A DNA stretch of 5,374 nucleotides, taken from positions 1 to 5,374 of the forward strand of contig JAKADI010000171.1 in NCBI GenBank assembly GCA_021820675.1, read 5' to 3'. A program made the position numbers and the translations under genes. Below, piece after piece: positions 4,973 to 5,374 of the stretch; positions within the stretch are counted from its first letter, which is position 1; the number at the start of each line of letters is the position of its first letter. Source of the stretch: Bacillota bacterium. Lineage in GTDB: Bacteria; Bacillota; Sulfobacillia; Sulfobacillales; Sulfobacillaceae. The notes under the pieces were generated by a model that saw only the letters and a list, made by a program, of their open reading frames with translations, did not search any database and was not told the DNA's origin.

Positions 4973-5110
4973 GTGACAAATAGCAGACAACGAACTCGTC
5001 GCTTTGCGACGGCATATTGTAGTAGGATTGAAGATGGTATTGACAAAAGAGGAACCGGGGGTTTTTGGATGAAGCAATATGTCGCAGCCCGAATTCGGGA
5101 TCCGCGATGA
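4973..5110 (+). CDS. Small arginine-rich protein of unknown function
   Basis: 45 codons from GTG 4973 to TGA 5108-5110. The product is short and very basic: NSRQRTRRFATAYCSRIEDG, then FWMKQYVAARIRDPR at the end. It starts two bases after the stop of the preceding frame and overlaps the ATG of the following one by ATGA (5107-5110). That is the main reason to believe it. The ribosome binding site is weak: GGAGCGGG lies 12 or more bases upstream, so translation would depend on coupling. A later ATG at 5069 would leave only 13 codons. No family is recognised; it could bind nucleic acid or be a small accessory of the adjoining membrane protein. Confidence 0.4.
   Translation: MTNSRQRTRRFATAYCSRIEDGIDKRGTGGFWMKQYVAARIRDPR
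4997..5011. repeat. Perfect short hairpin
   Basis: CGTCGC, loop TTT, GCGACG. No T tract follows, and it lies inside the small basic frame. Probably of no consequence, but it is compact enough to affect translation. Confidence 0.3.
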
Positions 5111-5374
5111 GTGATGGTTCTTGCCGTGGTCATCAGCAGATCAGCACCCACAATTTTTTACTTGATGAGATCCCATTTTACGCTGCCACGATCGCGTGGT
5201 TTGGGACTTCTATCGCCACCCTCAAGTGGACTGCCTTGGGCCTTTACCGGATCGGGTTGATGTTTTGGACAGGGCTCCTCGTGCGCTCCTTCAATTGGCG
5301 GGTCGGCCTAATCTTTGCCACCGTCATGCTCACCTTGAGCCCGCACTTCCTATTGTTGGCCTCTTCGCCTGATA
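5107..5374 (+). CDS. Membrane protein, N-terminal part, runs off the window
   Basis: The frame is open from ATG 5107 to the window end (89 codons) without a stop. After a polar start the protein shows hydrophobic stretches at about 26-60 (FYAATIAWFGTSIATLKW, then GLYRIGLMFWTGLLV) and about 66-84 (RVGLIFATVMLTL). This fits a multi-helix inner-membrane protein. The ATG overlaps the upstream stop as ATGA, supporting this start and an operon, although no good ribosome binding site precedes it. I do not recognise the family. A VirB6- or TrbL-like component of a transfer system would fit a small basic gene followed by a hydrophobic one, but that is a guess. Confidence 0.6.
   Translation, partial: MSDGSCRGHQQISTHNFLLDEIPFYAATIAWFGTSIATLKWTALGLYRIGLMFWTGLLVRSFNWRVGLIFATVMLTLSPHFLLLASSPD

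Noticed and set aside
5040..5045. Perfect TTGACA as a -35 box
   Set aside because: No -10-like hexamer lies 15-19 bases downstream.
4771..5151. 126-codon minus-strand ORF
   Set aside because: Its composition is typical of antisense translation, and it opposes three frames on the plus strand that fit together by ATGA and short spacing.

Overview
The window looks like a bacterial chromosome of roughly even base composition. The candidate I favour is an acidophilic Firmicute such as Sulfobacillus. That is only a guess, from the ribosome-binding-site style (GGAGG, GAGGTGG), CCA-encoding tRNA genes, sigma-A-like promoter boxes and protein flavour; no marker gene settles it.

Left part (1-3096) holds the intact genes. 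After about 560 bases of debris, which includes a relic of an IS200-type TnpA transposase on the minus strand, comes tRNA-Gly(CCC) with its own terminator. A class II aldolase of the L-fuculose-phosphate aldolase (FucA) type follows directly. A 451-base gene-poor spacer separates it from a two-gene plus-strand operon: a four-helix membrane protein of unknown function, overlapping by ATGA an L,D-transpeptidase (YkuD plus peptidoglycan-binding domain). tRNA-Thr(CGT) follows, with a near-consensus promoter and a strong terminator.

Middle part (3097-4785) is a gene graveyard, read mostly on the minus strand. From high to low coordinate it holds: the C-terminal part of an acyl-CoA dehydrogenase (one nonsense codon, one frameshift); the first codons of an acyl-CoA synthetase whose start overlaps the dehydrogenase stop, with an internal deletion; a class I SAM-dependent methyltransferase lacking its N-terminus, fused in frame to the synthetase start; an unassigned frame; and a broken IS630-family transposase C-terminus. 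The long minus-strand ORF at 3819-4355 is therefore best read as a chimera made by deletions, not as a natural methyltransferase gene. The dehydrogenase/synthetase pair suggests a decayed fatty-acid activation and beta-oxidation operon.

Right edge (about 4747-5374, plus strand) has three closely packed reading frames: an unassigned protein end with one apparent base deletion, a 45-residue arginine-rich protein, and, overlapping it by ATGA, the start of a membrane protein that runs off the window. They look like the beginning of another operon. I do not recognise its function.

No CRISPR array, rRNA, riboswitch or convincing new defence system is visible. The most notable material is the mosaic of decayed genes and the unassigned right-edge cluster.
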